NCBI GenBank assembly: GCA_000751295.2
Contig: CCMO02000001.1
Location: forward strand, 2,095,501 to 2,159,500
Source of the DNA: a bacterium YEK0313
GTDB lineage: Bacteria > Pseudomonadota > Alphaproteobacteria > Rhizobiales > Phreatobacteraceae
Reading direction: 5' to 3'
DNA: 64,000 nt
Shown here: positions 50,814 to 58,896 of the stretch, one piece after another
How positions within the stretch are numbered: position 1 is the stretch's first letter
Layout of the letters: every line of letters starts with the position of its first letter
The notes under the pieces: model-generated
Seen by the model: the letters and a program-made list of their open reading frames with translations, nothing else
Told to the model about the DNA's origin: nothing
Databases searched by the model: none
Position numbers and translations under genes: made by a program

Positions 50814-51842
50814 ATGACAAAAACGACAATTCGCGCAAGGTTCGGTGCGACGCGCCGCGGCTTTCTCGGCGGTCTGGCCGGCGCCGGCCTTCTGCTGCCG
50901 GTTCGTGCGCAGGCGGCCGAGAAGGTCAATCTGGTGCTGAACTGGACGCCGACGGCCGATCACGCGCCCTATTATTTCGCCAAGGCGCAGGGCTGGTACG
51001 AGCAGGCCGGCATCGACCTCGTCATCGAGACCGGCCGCGGTTCGGGCGCCGCCGCCCAGCGTGTCGCCGCCGGCGGTTCCGAGCTCGGCATTGCCGACAT
51101 GGCCACCGCGCTGCTCGCCAAGAGCCGCGGTTCGCGCCTCACCGCCGTCATGGTGGTCTATGCCAATTCCCCGCAGGGCTTCTACTGGCTGAAGTCGAGC
51201 GGCATTACCGGGCCTAAGGATTTTCCCGGCCGCTCGATCGGCAATCCGCCGGGCGATGCCTCGCGCCTCATGTGGCCCGCCTTCGCCAAGAAGGTCGGCA
51301 TCGATCCGGCCTCCGTGCGCTTCGTCAATGTCAGCCCGCAGGCCAAGATCCAGGCGCTGCGCAGCAAGACGATCGACATCACCAGCGATTTCTACAACGA
51401 GCACGACCTCAAGCTGCGCGAATTCGGCGCGGATCTCGGCTTCCTGCCCTGGCGCGAGATCGGCCTCAACCCTTACGGCAACTCGGTCATCGCGAACGAC
51501 GACTTCCTGACCGCCAAGAAGGACGTCGTGCGCAAGTTCGTGCAGGTGTCGCAGCGCGCCTTCGCGGCCTGCGTCGCCGATATCGGCCCGGGCCTCAAGG
51601 CCCTCATGGCCTCGGTCTCCGGCCTTGACGAGGCCAACCAGCGCGACCAGTGGAAGCGCATCCTTGAGCTGATGCGCGATCCGACCACCACCCAGGTTGC
51701 GCTCGGTGCCTTCAACCCGGACCGGGTGAAGGAGGACTACGAACTGGTGCGGACCTATTTCGAGGATGTCCGCCCGCTCGACCCGGCCAAGGCGGCGACC
51801 AACGAATTCCTCGATACCGGCATCAAGTTCGCCGGCGCCTGA
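50814..51842 (+). CDS. ABC transporter substrate-binding protein (NMT1/THI5-like)
   Basis: The 342-aa periplasmic protein is read from the ATG at 50814, six bases after GGAGGGG. A twin-arginine signal (TRRGFLGGLAGAGLLLPVRA) leads the NMT1/THI5-like fold: VNLVLNWTPTADHAPYYFAK, AQGWYEQAGIDLVIETGRGS, and SELGIADMATALLAKSRG. Family members bind thiamine precursors, sulfonates or related small molecules. It serves the divergent permease and ATPase genes and is followed by a strong hairpin. Confidence 0.9.
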   Translation: MTKTTIRARFGATRRGFLGGLAGAGLLLPVRAQAAEKVNLVLNWTPTADHAPYYFAKAQGWYEQAGIDLVIETGRGSGAAAQRVAAGGSELGIADMATALLAKSRGSRLTAVMVVYANSPQGFYWLKSSGITGPKDFPGRSIGNPPGDASRLMWPAFAKKVGIDPASVRFVNVSPQAKIQALRSKTIDITSDFYNEHDLKLREFGADLGFLPWREIGLNPYGNSVIANDDFLTAKKDVVRKFVQVSQRAFAACVADIGPGLKALMASVSGLDEANQRDQWKRILELMRDPTTTQVALGAFNPDRVKEDYELVRTYFEDVRPLDPAKAATNEFLDTGIKFAGA

Positions 51843-51850
51843 GCGGCGCT

Positions 51851-51885
51851 CGGCACCGTCCGCCTGGCAGGGGCGGACGGTGCCG
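51851..51885 (+). terminator. 14-bp stem hairpin after the binding-protein gene
   Basis: The perfect stem CGGCACCGTCCGCC pairs with GGCGGACGGTGCCG around a seven-base loop, starting nine bases after the stop. It is one of the strongest hairpins in the window. Only TTG follows, so the U-tract is weak. Confidence 0.7.
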
Positions 51886-52258
51886 TTGCGCGCTCACCGC
51901 CAATATCCGCCTTGGCGGGAGCATGGCGCCGCACAGAGGTGCCACGGCCATGTTTCCACACTGTCGCACCCGGTCGGCGCGGCCCGAAACATCGCGTTGA
52001 CGCAACGTCGGCGCGGTGTCCCGCGGCCGGCGCGCCGTGGCATGTCATCACAGCGTCACCGGGGGGCTGGCGGAACGCCCGAAGACTGCCTAAGTGAGCG
52101 CCACGGGCGACCGGATAGGCGTGGTCCCATCGCTCGCAACCAGCGCGCCGGCTCGTCCGGCGAGGCTGAAAGCGGCTGCGGGTGGTCTTCAGCATGGCGC
52201 ATCGCGCAAGGCGGGCGCATGGCGGGATACCTGCGGCAGGACAGCAGGGACCCGTGCG
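51886..52258. other. Intergenic leader of the Crp/Fnr gene
   Basis: About 370 bases without a gene I can support. It contains a short dyad, CGTTG-ACG-CAACG (51995-52007), and no other clear element. Open frames here are extensions of neighbouring frames. Confidence 0.4.
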
Positions 52259-52963
52259 ATGCGCATCGACTTCGTCACCATCAGGCAGATCCTCGAGCAG
52301 GATCCTTGGTTCAGCGCCTGTCCGCCCGGCCTCCAGGACGGGCTGGTCAACCATGCCCAGCTGATCACCGTCGCGGAGGGCGACTATCTGTCGCGCCGCG
52401 GCGACCCGGCGACCGGATTGTTCTGTCTGATCGAGGGGCGGCTACGCATTGGCGGCGGCGCCGGCGATCACGACCGCGAGGCGATCCTCGCCATTATCGA
52501 GCCGCTCTACTGGTTCGGCGAACTGGAGCTGTTCGACGACCAGCCGCGGCGGCAGGACGCCCGGGCCGAAGACCCGGTGCGGGTGCTCAATGTTCCGCAG
52601 GAGGTCCTGAAGGCCATGCTGGACAGCGAGCCGCGCTACTGGCGCGAGATCGGCCAGCTCGCCGCCTCCAAGACGCGGCTCGCCTTCAAGGCCCTCGCCG
52701 ATTCCGCGACCGGTTCGAGCCTGACGCGCGTCGCCCGGCGCATCCTGACCATTTTCGACAGCCACAGCCTGCATGCCGGCGTGCCGCGGACCCAGCTCTC
52801 CGCGTCGCAGGAGCAGTTGGCGCAGATGCTGGGCATGTCGCGCCAGACGGTGAACCTGCATCTCGGCAAGCTCGAGAAGCAGGAGGTGATCCGCCGGCGC
52901 TACGGCGGCATCGACGTGCTCGACCCCGTCAGGCTGGGCGAGATCGCTGGCCTCAGGCCCTAG
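52259..52963 (+). CDS. Crp/Fnr-family transcriptional regulator
   Basis: The 234-aa protein is read from the ATG at 52259. An N-terminal cyclic-nucleotide-binding-like barrel has AEGDYLSRRGDPATGLFCLI, EGRLRIGGG and YWFGELELFDDQPRRQDARA. A C-terminal winged helix has LSASQEQLAQMLGMSRQTVN, LHLGKLEKQEVIRRRYGGID. There is no FNR-type cysteine cluster at the N-terminus, so oxygen sensing through Fe-S is not indicated. It resembles the Crp-like group with unknown effectors. Confidence 0.9.
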   Translation: MRIDFVTIRQILEQDPWFSACPPGLQDGLVNHAQLITVAEGDYLSRRGDPATGLFCLIEGRLRIGGGAGDHDREAILAIIEPLYWFGELELFDDQPRRQDARAEDPVRVLNVPQEVLKAMLDSEPRYWREIGQLAASKTRLAFKALADSATGSSLTRVARRILTIFDSHSLHAGVPRTQLSASQEQLAQMLGMSRQTVNLHLGKLEKQEVIRRRYGGIDVLDPVRLGEIAGLRP

Positions 52964-52990
52964 CGCGCCGCGCGTCGCTGCAACGGCAGA

Positions 52991-53012
52991 AGGGCCGCCG
53001 GTGGGCGGCCCT
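52991..53012 (+). terminator. Rho-independent-type terminator after the Crp/Fnr gene
   Basis: The perfect 9-bp stem AGGGCCGCC / GGCGGCCCT has a four-base loop and is followed by CGTTTCTC, 27 bases past the stop. Confidence 0.72.
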
Positions 53013-53065
53013 CGTTTCTCGCTGTGGTCGTGTCGGCGCGGCGACGCCGGTGCGGCCGTCGCGTC

Positions 53066-53323
53066 TCAGTTCGAGCCGGGGATGGTGCCGCCGTTCTGCA
53101 TGCAGGCGAAGTAGAGCGCATTCTTGTTGTATTCGAGATTGGTGCTGGTGTCGCTGCCGGGCAGGCGGCGCTGCACCGCCTCGGTGCACTGCCGCTGGAC
53201 GCTGACATCGGCGCGGCGGGACGTCATGTGCGACTGGGCCGCCGCGCTGCCCGCAAGCGCGATGAGACCGGCGAGGCCAAGGCCCGCAATGCTGACGCGC
53301 GACATGGTGATCTGATGAGCCAT
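53066..53323 (-). CDS. Small exported protein of unknown function
   Basis: The 85-aa protein starts at an ATG with AGGAGA upstream. Residues 1-30 are a signal peptide (MSRVSIAGLGLAGLIALAGS, ending AAAQ). The mature part of about 55 residues has two cysteines (RQCTEAVQRRLPG and YFACMQNGG), a likely disulfide, and ends GTIPGSN. No family is recognised. It is transcribed away from an AT-rich control region. Confidence 0.72.
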   Translation of the reverse strand: MAHQITMSRVSIAGLGLAGLIALAGSAAAQSHMTSRRADVSVQRQCTEAVQRRLPGSDTSTNLEYNKNALYFACMQNGGTIPGSN

Positions 53324-53413
53324 TGCTCTCTCCTGTTCTCAGACGCGCTGAAGAAGGCCCGGCCCGTGTTCGTCGTCAATCGTCGTTACTTCGATATTTT
53401 CTGTAATGATTTG

Positions 53414-53433
53414 TTATCACGACAATGTGATAA
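53414..53433. promoter_or_regulatory. Dyad TTATCAC-N6-GTGATAA
   Basis: The perfect 7-6-7 inverted repeat (centre GACAAT) lies 91 bases upstream of the small exported protein gene and 189 bases upstream of the amine oxidase. It could bind a Crp/Fnr- or GntR-type protein. The Crp/Fnr gene at 52259 is nearby, but no link is shown. Confidence 0.5.
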
Positions 53434-53440
53434 GTTTTAT

Positions 53441-53480
53441 TCAGGCAATTGTATGAGTTTTTACAGTCGAATTTGCCTGA
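53441..53480. repeat. Inverted repeat TCAGGCAA ... TTGCCTGA
   Basis: Perfect 8-base inverted arms are separated by 24 bases, forming a possible stem-loop or paired binding site next to the dyad at 53414. Confidence 0.5.
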
Positions 53481-53621
53481 TTGTACAGGCTTTGACAATT
53501 CGCATGCGCGCGTGAAAGCCTTTGCATGAAATCGAGTTCTGCATACGTCATGCCGATTCCGAATTTCCGGGCTATGCTCTCGATCGGCGTGCGGTGATGA
53601 CATGAAGGACCGGCAAGCGTC

Positions 53622-54875
53622 ATGAGATCGGATTTCGACGTGGTCATCGTCGGGGCGGGGGCGGCCGGCCTTGCCGCGGCCGACCGGCTGGCCGGCAGCG
53701 GCCTCGAAGCGGTGGTCGTTGAGGCACGCGGCCGCATCGGCGGGCGCGCCGAGACCGTCCAATTGGCATCGGCTGGCGACCCGGCCGCGACCTTTCCGGT
53801 CGATCGCGGCTGCGGCTGGCTGCATTCGGCAGACATCAACCCGCTGGTCCCGTTGATCGAGGCCGCAGGCTTCGTGCTGGACCGCACGCCGGCCGCCTGG
53901 CAGCGCCCCGCCGAGGAACGCCATTTCCCCGTCGCGGAGCAGCGCCGGTTCGCGGAAGCCGTCGATGCCTTCGAGGCGCGTGTCGAGGCGGCCGCCGCAA
54001 CCGGCGTCGACCGGCCGGCCGCGGAACTGCTCGAGCCGGGCAACCGCTGGAACCCGCTGCTGGACGCGATCAGCTCCTACCACAATGGAGCGGAGTTCGA
54101 GCGGGTCTCCCTTCTCGACTATGCGGCCTATCAGGACACCGAGGTGAACTACCGGGTGCGTGACGGCTATGGCGCGGCGCTCGCACGATTGGCGGCATCG
54201 GCGAATGTCATCCTGCACTGTCCGGTGACCGCCATCGACCATGGCGGGCGGACGGTCGTGATCGAGACGGCGCGCGGCCGGCTGAGCGCCCGCGCGGTGA
54301 TCGTCGCCGTGCCGACGCCGCATATCGCCGAGGCCCGGATCAGGATCACGCCCGCGCTGCCGGCCAAGGTCGAGGCGGCCGGCCAGCTGCCGCTCGGCCT
54401 TGCCAACAAGGCCTTCATCGGCCTGCTCGCGCCGGAGGCGTTCGCGGTCGGCGCGCGTTTCCTCGGCGACATCCATCGCACTGAAACCGCGAGCTATCAT
54501 GTCAGGCCGTTCGGCCGTCCCTATATCGAGGCCTATGTCGGCGGCCGCAACGCCCGGGCGCTGGAGGCAGCGGGGGAGGGCGCGCTGATCGCCTTCGCGC
54601 TGGACGAGCTGCGCAGTCTGCTTGGCGCCGATGTCGTCAGGGACTTCAGGCCGCTCGCGGAGACGGGCTGGGCGCGCGATCCCCATGCCCTCGGCGGCTA
54701 TTCGCACGCCCTGCCGATGCATGCGGGCGCGCGTGGCGTGCTGGCGGAGCCGATCGACGGCCGGCTTTTCTGGGCCGGCGAAGCGACCCATCCGGTCGCA
54801 TTCTCGACCGCCCATGGCGCCTGGCTGTCGGGCCGGCGGGCCGCCGAGGAGGCGTTGGCGGCGCTCCTGTCCTGA
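53622..54875 (+). CDS. FAD-dependent flavin amine oxidase family protein
   Basis: The 417-aa protein has the FAD dinucleotide motif VVIVGAGAAGLAAADRLAGS at the start. VVVEARGRIGGRAETV is the second FAD motif. The substrate-side region has ALPMHAGARGVLAEPIDGRL and the C-terminal FAD motif LFWAGEATHPVAFSTAHGAW-LSGRRAAEE. This is the monoamine/polyamine oxidase type, a cytoplasmic flavoenzyme with unknown amine substrate. It has no operon partner. The large antisense frame across it has no family match and is rejected. Confidence 0.92.
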   Translation: MRSDFDVVIVGAGAAGLAAADRLAGSGLEAVVVEARGRIGGRAETVQLASAGDPAATFPVDRGCGWLHSADINPLVPLIEAAGFVLDRTPAAWQRPAEERHFPVAEQRRFAEAVDAFEARVEAAAATGVDRPAAELLEPGNRWNPLLDAISSYHNGAEFERVSLLDYAAYQDTEVNYRVRDGYGAALARLAASANVILHCPVTAIDHGGRTVVIETARGRLSARAVIVAVPTPHIAEARIRITPALPAKVEAAGQLPLGLANKAFIGLLAPEAFAVGARFLGDIHRTETASYHVRPFGRPYIEAYVGGRNARALEAAGEGALIAFALDELRSLLGADVVRDFRPLAETGWARDPHALGGYSHALPMHAGARGVLAEPIDGRLFWAGEATHPVAFSTAHGAWLSGRRAAEEALAALLS

Positions 54876-54886
54876 TCGGCCCCGAA

Positions 54887-54901
54887 CCTCGGCCGCCGAG
54901 G
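54887..54901. terminator. Short convergent hairpin after the amine oxidase
   Basis: The stem CCTCGG / CCGAGG has a three-base loop between the convergent amine oxidase and TetR stops. It is too short for confident assignment. Confidence 0.3.
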
Positions 54902-54922
54902 CGTGCGTTCGCGATCGCGGCG

Positions 54923-55597
54923 CTAACGGCGCGCGGCTGACCGCGCGGGCGGCCTCGCCGCCGCCTTGGCGAAGATGGCGAGGATCGCCGCGACGATCGC
55001 GTCAGGTTCCTGGGCGCCGTTCGCGGCATACCATTGCGGGGCCCAGTTGATCGCCCCGAACAGGGCGAAGCTGAACATCCTGGGATCGTCGGTGACGATG
55101 GTGCCGTCCTTGGCGCCGTCCTCGACGATGCGGCGCACGCGCGTCTGGAATTCCTTCTTGAGCAGGCGCAGCTTCCGGCGCGATTCCGGATTGAGCGACC
55201 GGTCGGAGACGACCGCCATGCAGATGCCGAGGTCGGTCAGCATGAACCGGCCATAGACGCGGAAGAAGCGCTGCAGGCGTTCGATCGCCGGCAGCCCGGT
55301 CTCGCCGCCGTCCTGCAGCTCCTGGTCGAGCTCGGCCAGCGCTTCGCTGGTGATCTGGAACAGGATGTCTTCCTTGCTTTCGATGTAATAGTAGATGGTC
55401 GGCTTGGTGACCTCGAGCGCGGCGGCGATGTGGTCGATCGTCGTGTTGTGAAAGCCCCGTTCGGCGAAGATTCTCGCGGCAGTGACCAAGATGAGCCGGC
55501 GCTTCTTGTCGTGCTGTTCCTGGCGCAGATCGGTGCTGCGCCAGAGCGCGGCCTGTCCGCCTGCCGCGGCAGCGCCCTTTCGTCTCATGCCTCCCAT
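54923..55597 (-). CDS. TetR-family transcriptional regulator
   Basis: The 224-aa protein is read from the ATG at 55597 (GGAGA upstream); the one at 55588 is too close to its ribosome site. HTH: TAARIFAERGFHNTTIDHIA, AALEVTKPTIYYYIESKEDI. The ligand domain includes MFSFALFGAINWAPQWY and a long C-terminal helix. This pattern is seen in regulators of CoA-ester and aromatic acid catabolism. It is divergent from the Liv-type operon, with two TACT-N4-rGTA repeats between, so it probably represses that operon. Confidence 0.9.
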   Translation of the reverse strand: MGGMRRKGAAAAGGQAALWRSTDLRQEQHDKKRRLILVTAARIFAERGFHNTTIDHIAAALEVTKPTIYYYIESKEDILFQITSEALAELDQELQDGGETGLPAIERLQRFFRVYGRFMLTDLGICMAVVSDRSLNPESRRKLRLLKKEFQTRVRRIVEDGAKDGTIVTDDPRMFSFALFGAINWAPQWYAANGAQEPDAIVAAILAIFAKAAARPPARSAARR

Positions 55598-55705
55598 GGG
55601 CTCTCCATTCTTCCCATCGTCCCGGACGATCTTACCGCGCGACCATTCGCCACAAAGCACGACCTGGGGCGAATGGCCCTATCTGCCGTCCGGATGATTG
55701 ACTCC

Positions 55706-55739
55706 TACTTTCGGGTAATCATAGACCTACTCGCAAGTA
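55706..55739. promoter_or_regulatory. Tandem 12-base dyads spaced two helical turns
   Basis: TACT-TTCG-GGTA (55706-55717) and TACT-CGCA-AGTA (55728-55739) begin 22 bases apart, about two DNA turns, in the divergent gap between the TetR and binding-protein genes. The second is perfect. This fits cooperative binding by a TetR dimer pair. Confidence 0.65.
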
Positions 55740-55787
55740 AAATAGGTGTCCCGCCCGAAGCGGCCGGACCGGTGCGGGAGGCCATTC

Positions 55788-56969
55788 ATGGACCGTCGTT
55801 TCTTCATGCGCAGTGCCGCCGCCGCGGCGCTGTCGACCAACCTGCCTGTCGCCTCGGCGCGGGCCGCCGAGCCGTCGGAGTTCCATATTGCCGGCATCCT
55901 GGCGTTCTCGGGCGCCTACGGCATCATCGGCAAGGACATGCGCCAGGGCGCCGAGCTCGCCATCGCCGACCGCGGCGGCAAGGTGCTGGGCAAGCCCATC
56001 CGTGTGTCCTGGGAAGACGATGAGACGAAGCCTCAGCCGGCGGTGCAGAAGGCGACGCGCCTGCTGGCGGGCGGGGCTCAGATGATCTTCGGCGCGGTCG
56101 GATCGGCTTCGACCCTCGCGCTCCAGAGCCTTGCCGACCAGCGCAAGGTACCGCTGCTCGTCACCATTTCGGCCGATGACAAGATCACCCGCGTCAACGG
56201 CTCGCGTTATACGTTCCGCACGTCGAATACGCTCGGCATGGAAACGCGCATGGCGCTCGAATTCGCCAAGGCGAAGGGGCTTAAGAAGCTCTACGGCGTC
56301 GCCGCGGACTACCAGGCGACGCGCGACGGCTGGGCCATGTTCCAGGCCGAGGCGGCGAAAGCGGGCATCGCCATTGTCGGCATCGACTATGCGCCGCTCG
56401 GCAATCGCGATTTCTCCGTCATCGTCGACAAGATGGCAAAGTCCGATGCCGACGGCATCGCCGTCTTCGTCACCGGCAACGACGCCGTGACCTTCCTCAA
56501 GCAGTCCGGCCAGGTCGGGCTGGGCCGCACCAAGGTGCAGTTCGGCCCGGTGCTGCAGGACGAGACGCTGGCGGCCGCCGTCGGGCCTTCGGCGGTCGGG
56601 GTCTATTCCGGCGTGCGCTACCACTTCAGCTACGATTCCCCGGCCAACAAGACCTTCGTGGCCGCCTATCGGGCGAAATATGGCGAATTCCCCTCGAGCT
56701 TCGCTGGCGAGGCCTATGACGGCATGAGCTGGTGGCTCGATGTCGTCGAGGCGACCAAGTCGTGGGATCGCGAGCGCTGGGTCGATGCCTTCGCGAGCAG
56801 CACGCGTGAAAACTCGCTCGAGGGCCGCAAGACCATGCGGGCCTGCGACCATCAGGCCGCGCAGGTCGGGCTCTGGGGCGTGGTGACCGAAGGCCAGGCG
56901 CCGCTGCCGCCGCTGACCATGAAGATCACCAACGTATTCGAGCCGGCGAGCCTGTTCGACGCCTGCTGA
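55788..56969 (+). CDS. Branched-chain amino acid-type ABC substrate-binding protein
   Basis: The 393-aa periplasmic protein is read from the ATG at 55788, six bases after GGGAGG. A twin-arginine signal (DRRFFMRSAAAAALSTNLPV) ends near ASARA. The LivJ/AmiC-type fold shows HIAGILAFSGAYGIIGKDMR-QGAELA, ISADDKITRVNGSRYTFRTS and YQATRDGWAMFQAEAAKAG. Such proteins bind amino acids, amides or aromatic and aliphatic acids. Two downstream acyl-CoA ligases favour an acid. Confidence 0.92.
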   Translation: MDRRFFMRSAAAAALSTNLPVASARAAEPSEFHIAGILAFSGAYGIIGKDMRQGAELAIADRGGKVLGKPIRVSWEDDETKPQPAVQKATRLLAGGAQMIFGAVGSASTLALQSLADQRKVPLLVTISADDKITRVNGSRYTFRTSNTLGMETRMALEFAKAKGLKKLYGVAADYQATRDGWAMFQAEAAKAGIAIVGIDYAPLGNRDFSVIVDKMAKSDADGIAVFVTGNDAVTFLKQSGQVGLGRTKVQFGPVLQDETLAAAVGPSAVGVYSGVRYHFSYDSPANKTFVAAYRAKYGEFPSSFAGEAYDGMSWWLDVVEATKSWDRERWVDAFASSTRENSLEGRKTMRACDHQAAQVGLWGVVTEGQAPLPPLTMKITNVFEPASLFDAC

Positions 56970-56974
56970 AGCCG

Positions 56975-57928
56975 ATGGACCGGGCGGGCGACAGCCCGTC
57001 CCGCTCCAGGATGATCATCGGACTGCCGGGCTTTTCGCGGCCCGGCCCCCTCGCTTCAGGACCCTCGCGCTTGTCCACCATCGTCATCGGGCTCAGCCTC
57101 AGCTTCCTGCTGTTCCTCCTGGCCGCCGGGCTGACGCTCATTTTCGGCATGCTCGGAGTGATCAATTTCGCCCATGGCGCGCTCTACATGCTGGGCGCCT
57201 ATGTCTGCTATCAGATCGTGCAGTGGACCGGATCGTTCTGGATCGGCCTCGCCCTGGCGCCGCTCGTCATCGCCGCTCTCGGCGCGGTGATGGAGCGGCT
57301 GGCGCTCCGCCCGGTCTATGAGCGCGATCACATCTACCAGCTCCTGCTGACCTTCGGCTTCATCCTGGTCATCGAAGAGGCCGTGAAGCTGATCTGGAGC
57401 CTCGACTACAAGCAGGTGCCGACGCCCGACCTGTTCTCGCAGCCGATCGCCATGTTCGGCAGCCAGATTCCCTCCTACCGGCTGTTCATCATCGTGTTCG
57501 GCGCGGCGGTTTCAGCGCTCCTGTTCGTCGTCATCGAGAAGAGCCGCTACGGCGTGATGATCCGGGCGACCAGTTCGGATTCCGACATGGCCGAGACGCT
57601 CGGCATCAACGTCTCGCGCGTCCGCACCGCGGTCTTCGCGCTCGGCGCAGGCCTCGCCGCGCTCGGCGGCGTGATCGCGGCGCCCCTCGTACCGATCGAA
57701 CTCGGCATGGGCTTCAGCGTCATCATCGACTGTTTCGTCGTGGTCATCATCGGTGGCCTCGGCAGCATCCGCGGCGCGGTCTTCGCCGCTCTGCTCCTGG
57801 GCATGGCCCGTGCGGTCGGCTTCACCTACGCGCCGGAATGGGTCGATCTCATCACCTTCATGCTGCTGATCGTCACGCTCCTGACGCGTCCGGCAGGCCT
57901 GTTCAGCCGCAAGGGACGCGCCGCATGA
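56975..57928 (+). CDS. Branched-chain amino acid-type ABC permease (LivH-like)
   Basis: The 317-aa permease lies five bases after the binding-protein stop. It has the LivH pattern: FLLFLLAAGLTLIFGMLGVI, NFAHGALYMLGAYVCYQ, and the coupling loop with YGVMIRATSSDSDMAETLGI. VVIIGGLGSIRGAVFAALLL follows. The N-terminus has about 30 extra polar residues, and a shorter start (ATG at 57011) is possible. It ends in an ATGA overlap. Confidence 0.92.
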   Translation: MDRAGDSPSRSRMIIGLPGFSRPGPLASGPSRLSTIVIGLSLSFLLFLLAAGLTLIFGMLGVINFAHGALYMLGAYVCYQIVQWTGSFWIGLALAPLVIAALGAVMERLALRPVYERDHIYQLLLTFGFILVIEEAVKLIWSLDYKQVPTPDLFSQPIAMFGSQIPSYRLFIIVFGAAVSALLFVVIEKSRYGVMIRATSSDSDMAETLGINVSRVRTAVFALGAGLAALGGVIAAPLVPIELGMGFSVIIDCFVVVIIGGLGSIRGAVFAALLLGMARAVGFTYAPEWVDLITFMLLIVTLLTRPAGLFSRKGRAA

Positions 57929-58896
57929 TCTTCTCAGGTCCCGCAAGACCCTCCCGCATCGGCCAGGCGGCAATGGCGCTGATCGTGGCGGCGATGATCG
58001 TCGTGCCCTTCTTCGTGACCGGCGAGGAGAGCCTCAACCTCGTCAGCCTGATCCTGATCTGGAGCCTCTTCGCCATCGGCTTCGACCTCATCTTCGGCCT
58101 CGCCGGCATGCTCTCCTTCGGCCATGCGGCGCTGTTCGGTGCCGGCGGCTATGCCTTGACGCTGCTGATGACCAAGGCCGGGCTCGGCTTCATGCCCGCA
58201 CTCGGCTGTGCGGCCGTGGTCGGCGCTCTCTTCGCCTTCGCGCTCAGCATCTTCGCCCTGCGTGTCTCCGGCCTCTTCTTCTCGCTGCTGACCCTGGCGC
58301 TGGCCCAGCTCGTCTACATCCTCGCCAGCACCAAGCTGCGTGATCTGACCGGTGGTCTCGACGGCCTGCCGGGCGTACCGAGGCCCGATCTCTTCGGCCT
58401 CGATTTCTACGACAACCGCACCTTCTATTATTTCCTGGTGTTGGTCTTCCTCGTCGGGCTGGCGGTCATGGCGCTGCTGCGCGCCTCGCCCTTCGGCGAC
58501 GCCTTGCGTGCCGTGCAGGCCAACGACGTCCGCGCGGCGCAGATCGGCTACAACGTGCAGCGTCTGCGCCAGTGCGCCTTCATGATCTCTGGCGCCTATG
58601 CCGGTGTCAGCGGCGCGCTGCTGGCCTCGCTGATGTTCTACATCAGCCCGCAGATGCTGCACTGGACGACGTCCGGCGACGTATTGATCATGACCCTGCT
58701 CGGCGGCAAAGGCACGCTGCTCGGCCCGGTTCTGGGTGTCGGCCTGTTCGAGCTCCTGAAGGAGGAGCTCAGCCAGGTGACGCAGCACTGGTATGGCATT
58801 CTCGGCCTCATTTTCATCCTCTGCACCATCTTTCTGCCGAATGGCCTCGCCGGCTTGTTCGCCGGCCGCGGCCGGCGCGATGGAGGTGTGCGATGA
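57925..58896 (+). CDS. Branched-chain amino acid-type ABC permease (LivM-like)
   Basis: The 323-aa permease starts at an ATGA overlap. It shows the LivM core: SLFAIGFDLIFGLAGMLSFG, HAALFGAGGYALTLLMTKAG, and FGDALRAVQANDVRAAQIGY in the coupling loop, then TLLGGKGTLLGPVLGVGLFE and LIFILCTIFLPNGLAGL. It pairs with the LivH-like permease. Confidence 0.93.
   Translation: MIFSGPARPSRIGQAAMALIVAAMIVVPFFVTGEESLNLVSLILIWSLFAIGFDLIFGLAGMLSFGHAALFGAGGYALTLLMTKAGLGFMPALGCAAVVGALFAFALSIFALRVSGLFFSLLTLALAQLVYILASTKLRDLTGGLDGLPGVPRPDLFGLDFYDNRTFYYFLVLVFLVGLAVMALLRASPFGDALRAVQANDVRAAQIGYNVQRLRQCAFMISGAYAGVSGALLASLMFYISPQMLHWTTSGDVLIMTLLGGKGTLLGPVLGVGLFELLKEELSQVTQHWYGILGLIFILCTIFLPNGLAGLFAGRGRRDGGVR

Larger units (their letters stand above)
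53324..53621. other. AT-rich divergent control region with dyads
   Basis: About 298 bases between the divergent small exported protein and the amine oxidase. The stretch at 53375-53500 is markedly AT-rich. It contains the perfect dyad at 53414-53433, inverted arms at 53441-53448 and 53473-53480, and a TTGACA near 53492. No coding potential was found. Confidence 0.55.

Noticed and set aside
51995..52007. CGTTG-ACG-CAACG as an autoregulatory Crp/Fnr site
   Set aside because: The arms are only five bases, do not resemble the Crp or FNR consensus, and lie 250 bases from the start.
53376..54815. 479-aa antisense frame opposite the flavin amine oxidase
   Set aside because: No motif or ribosome site; the plus strand has both FAD-binding motifs.
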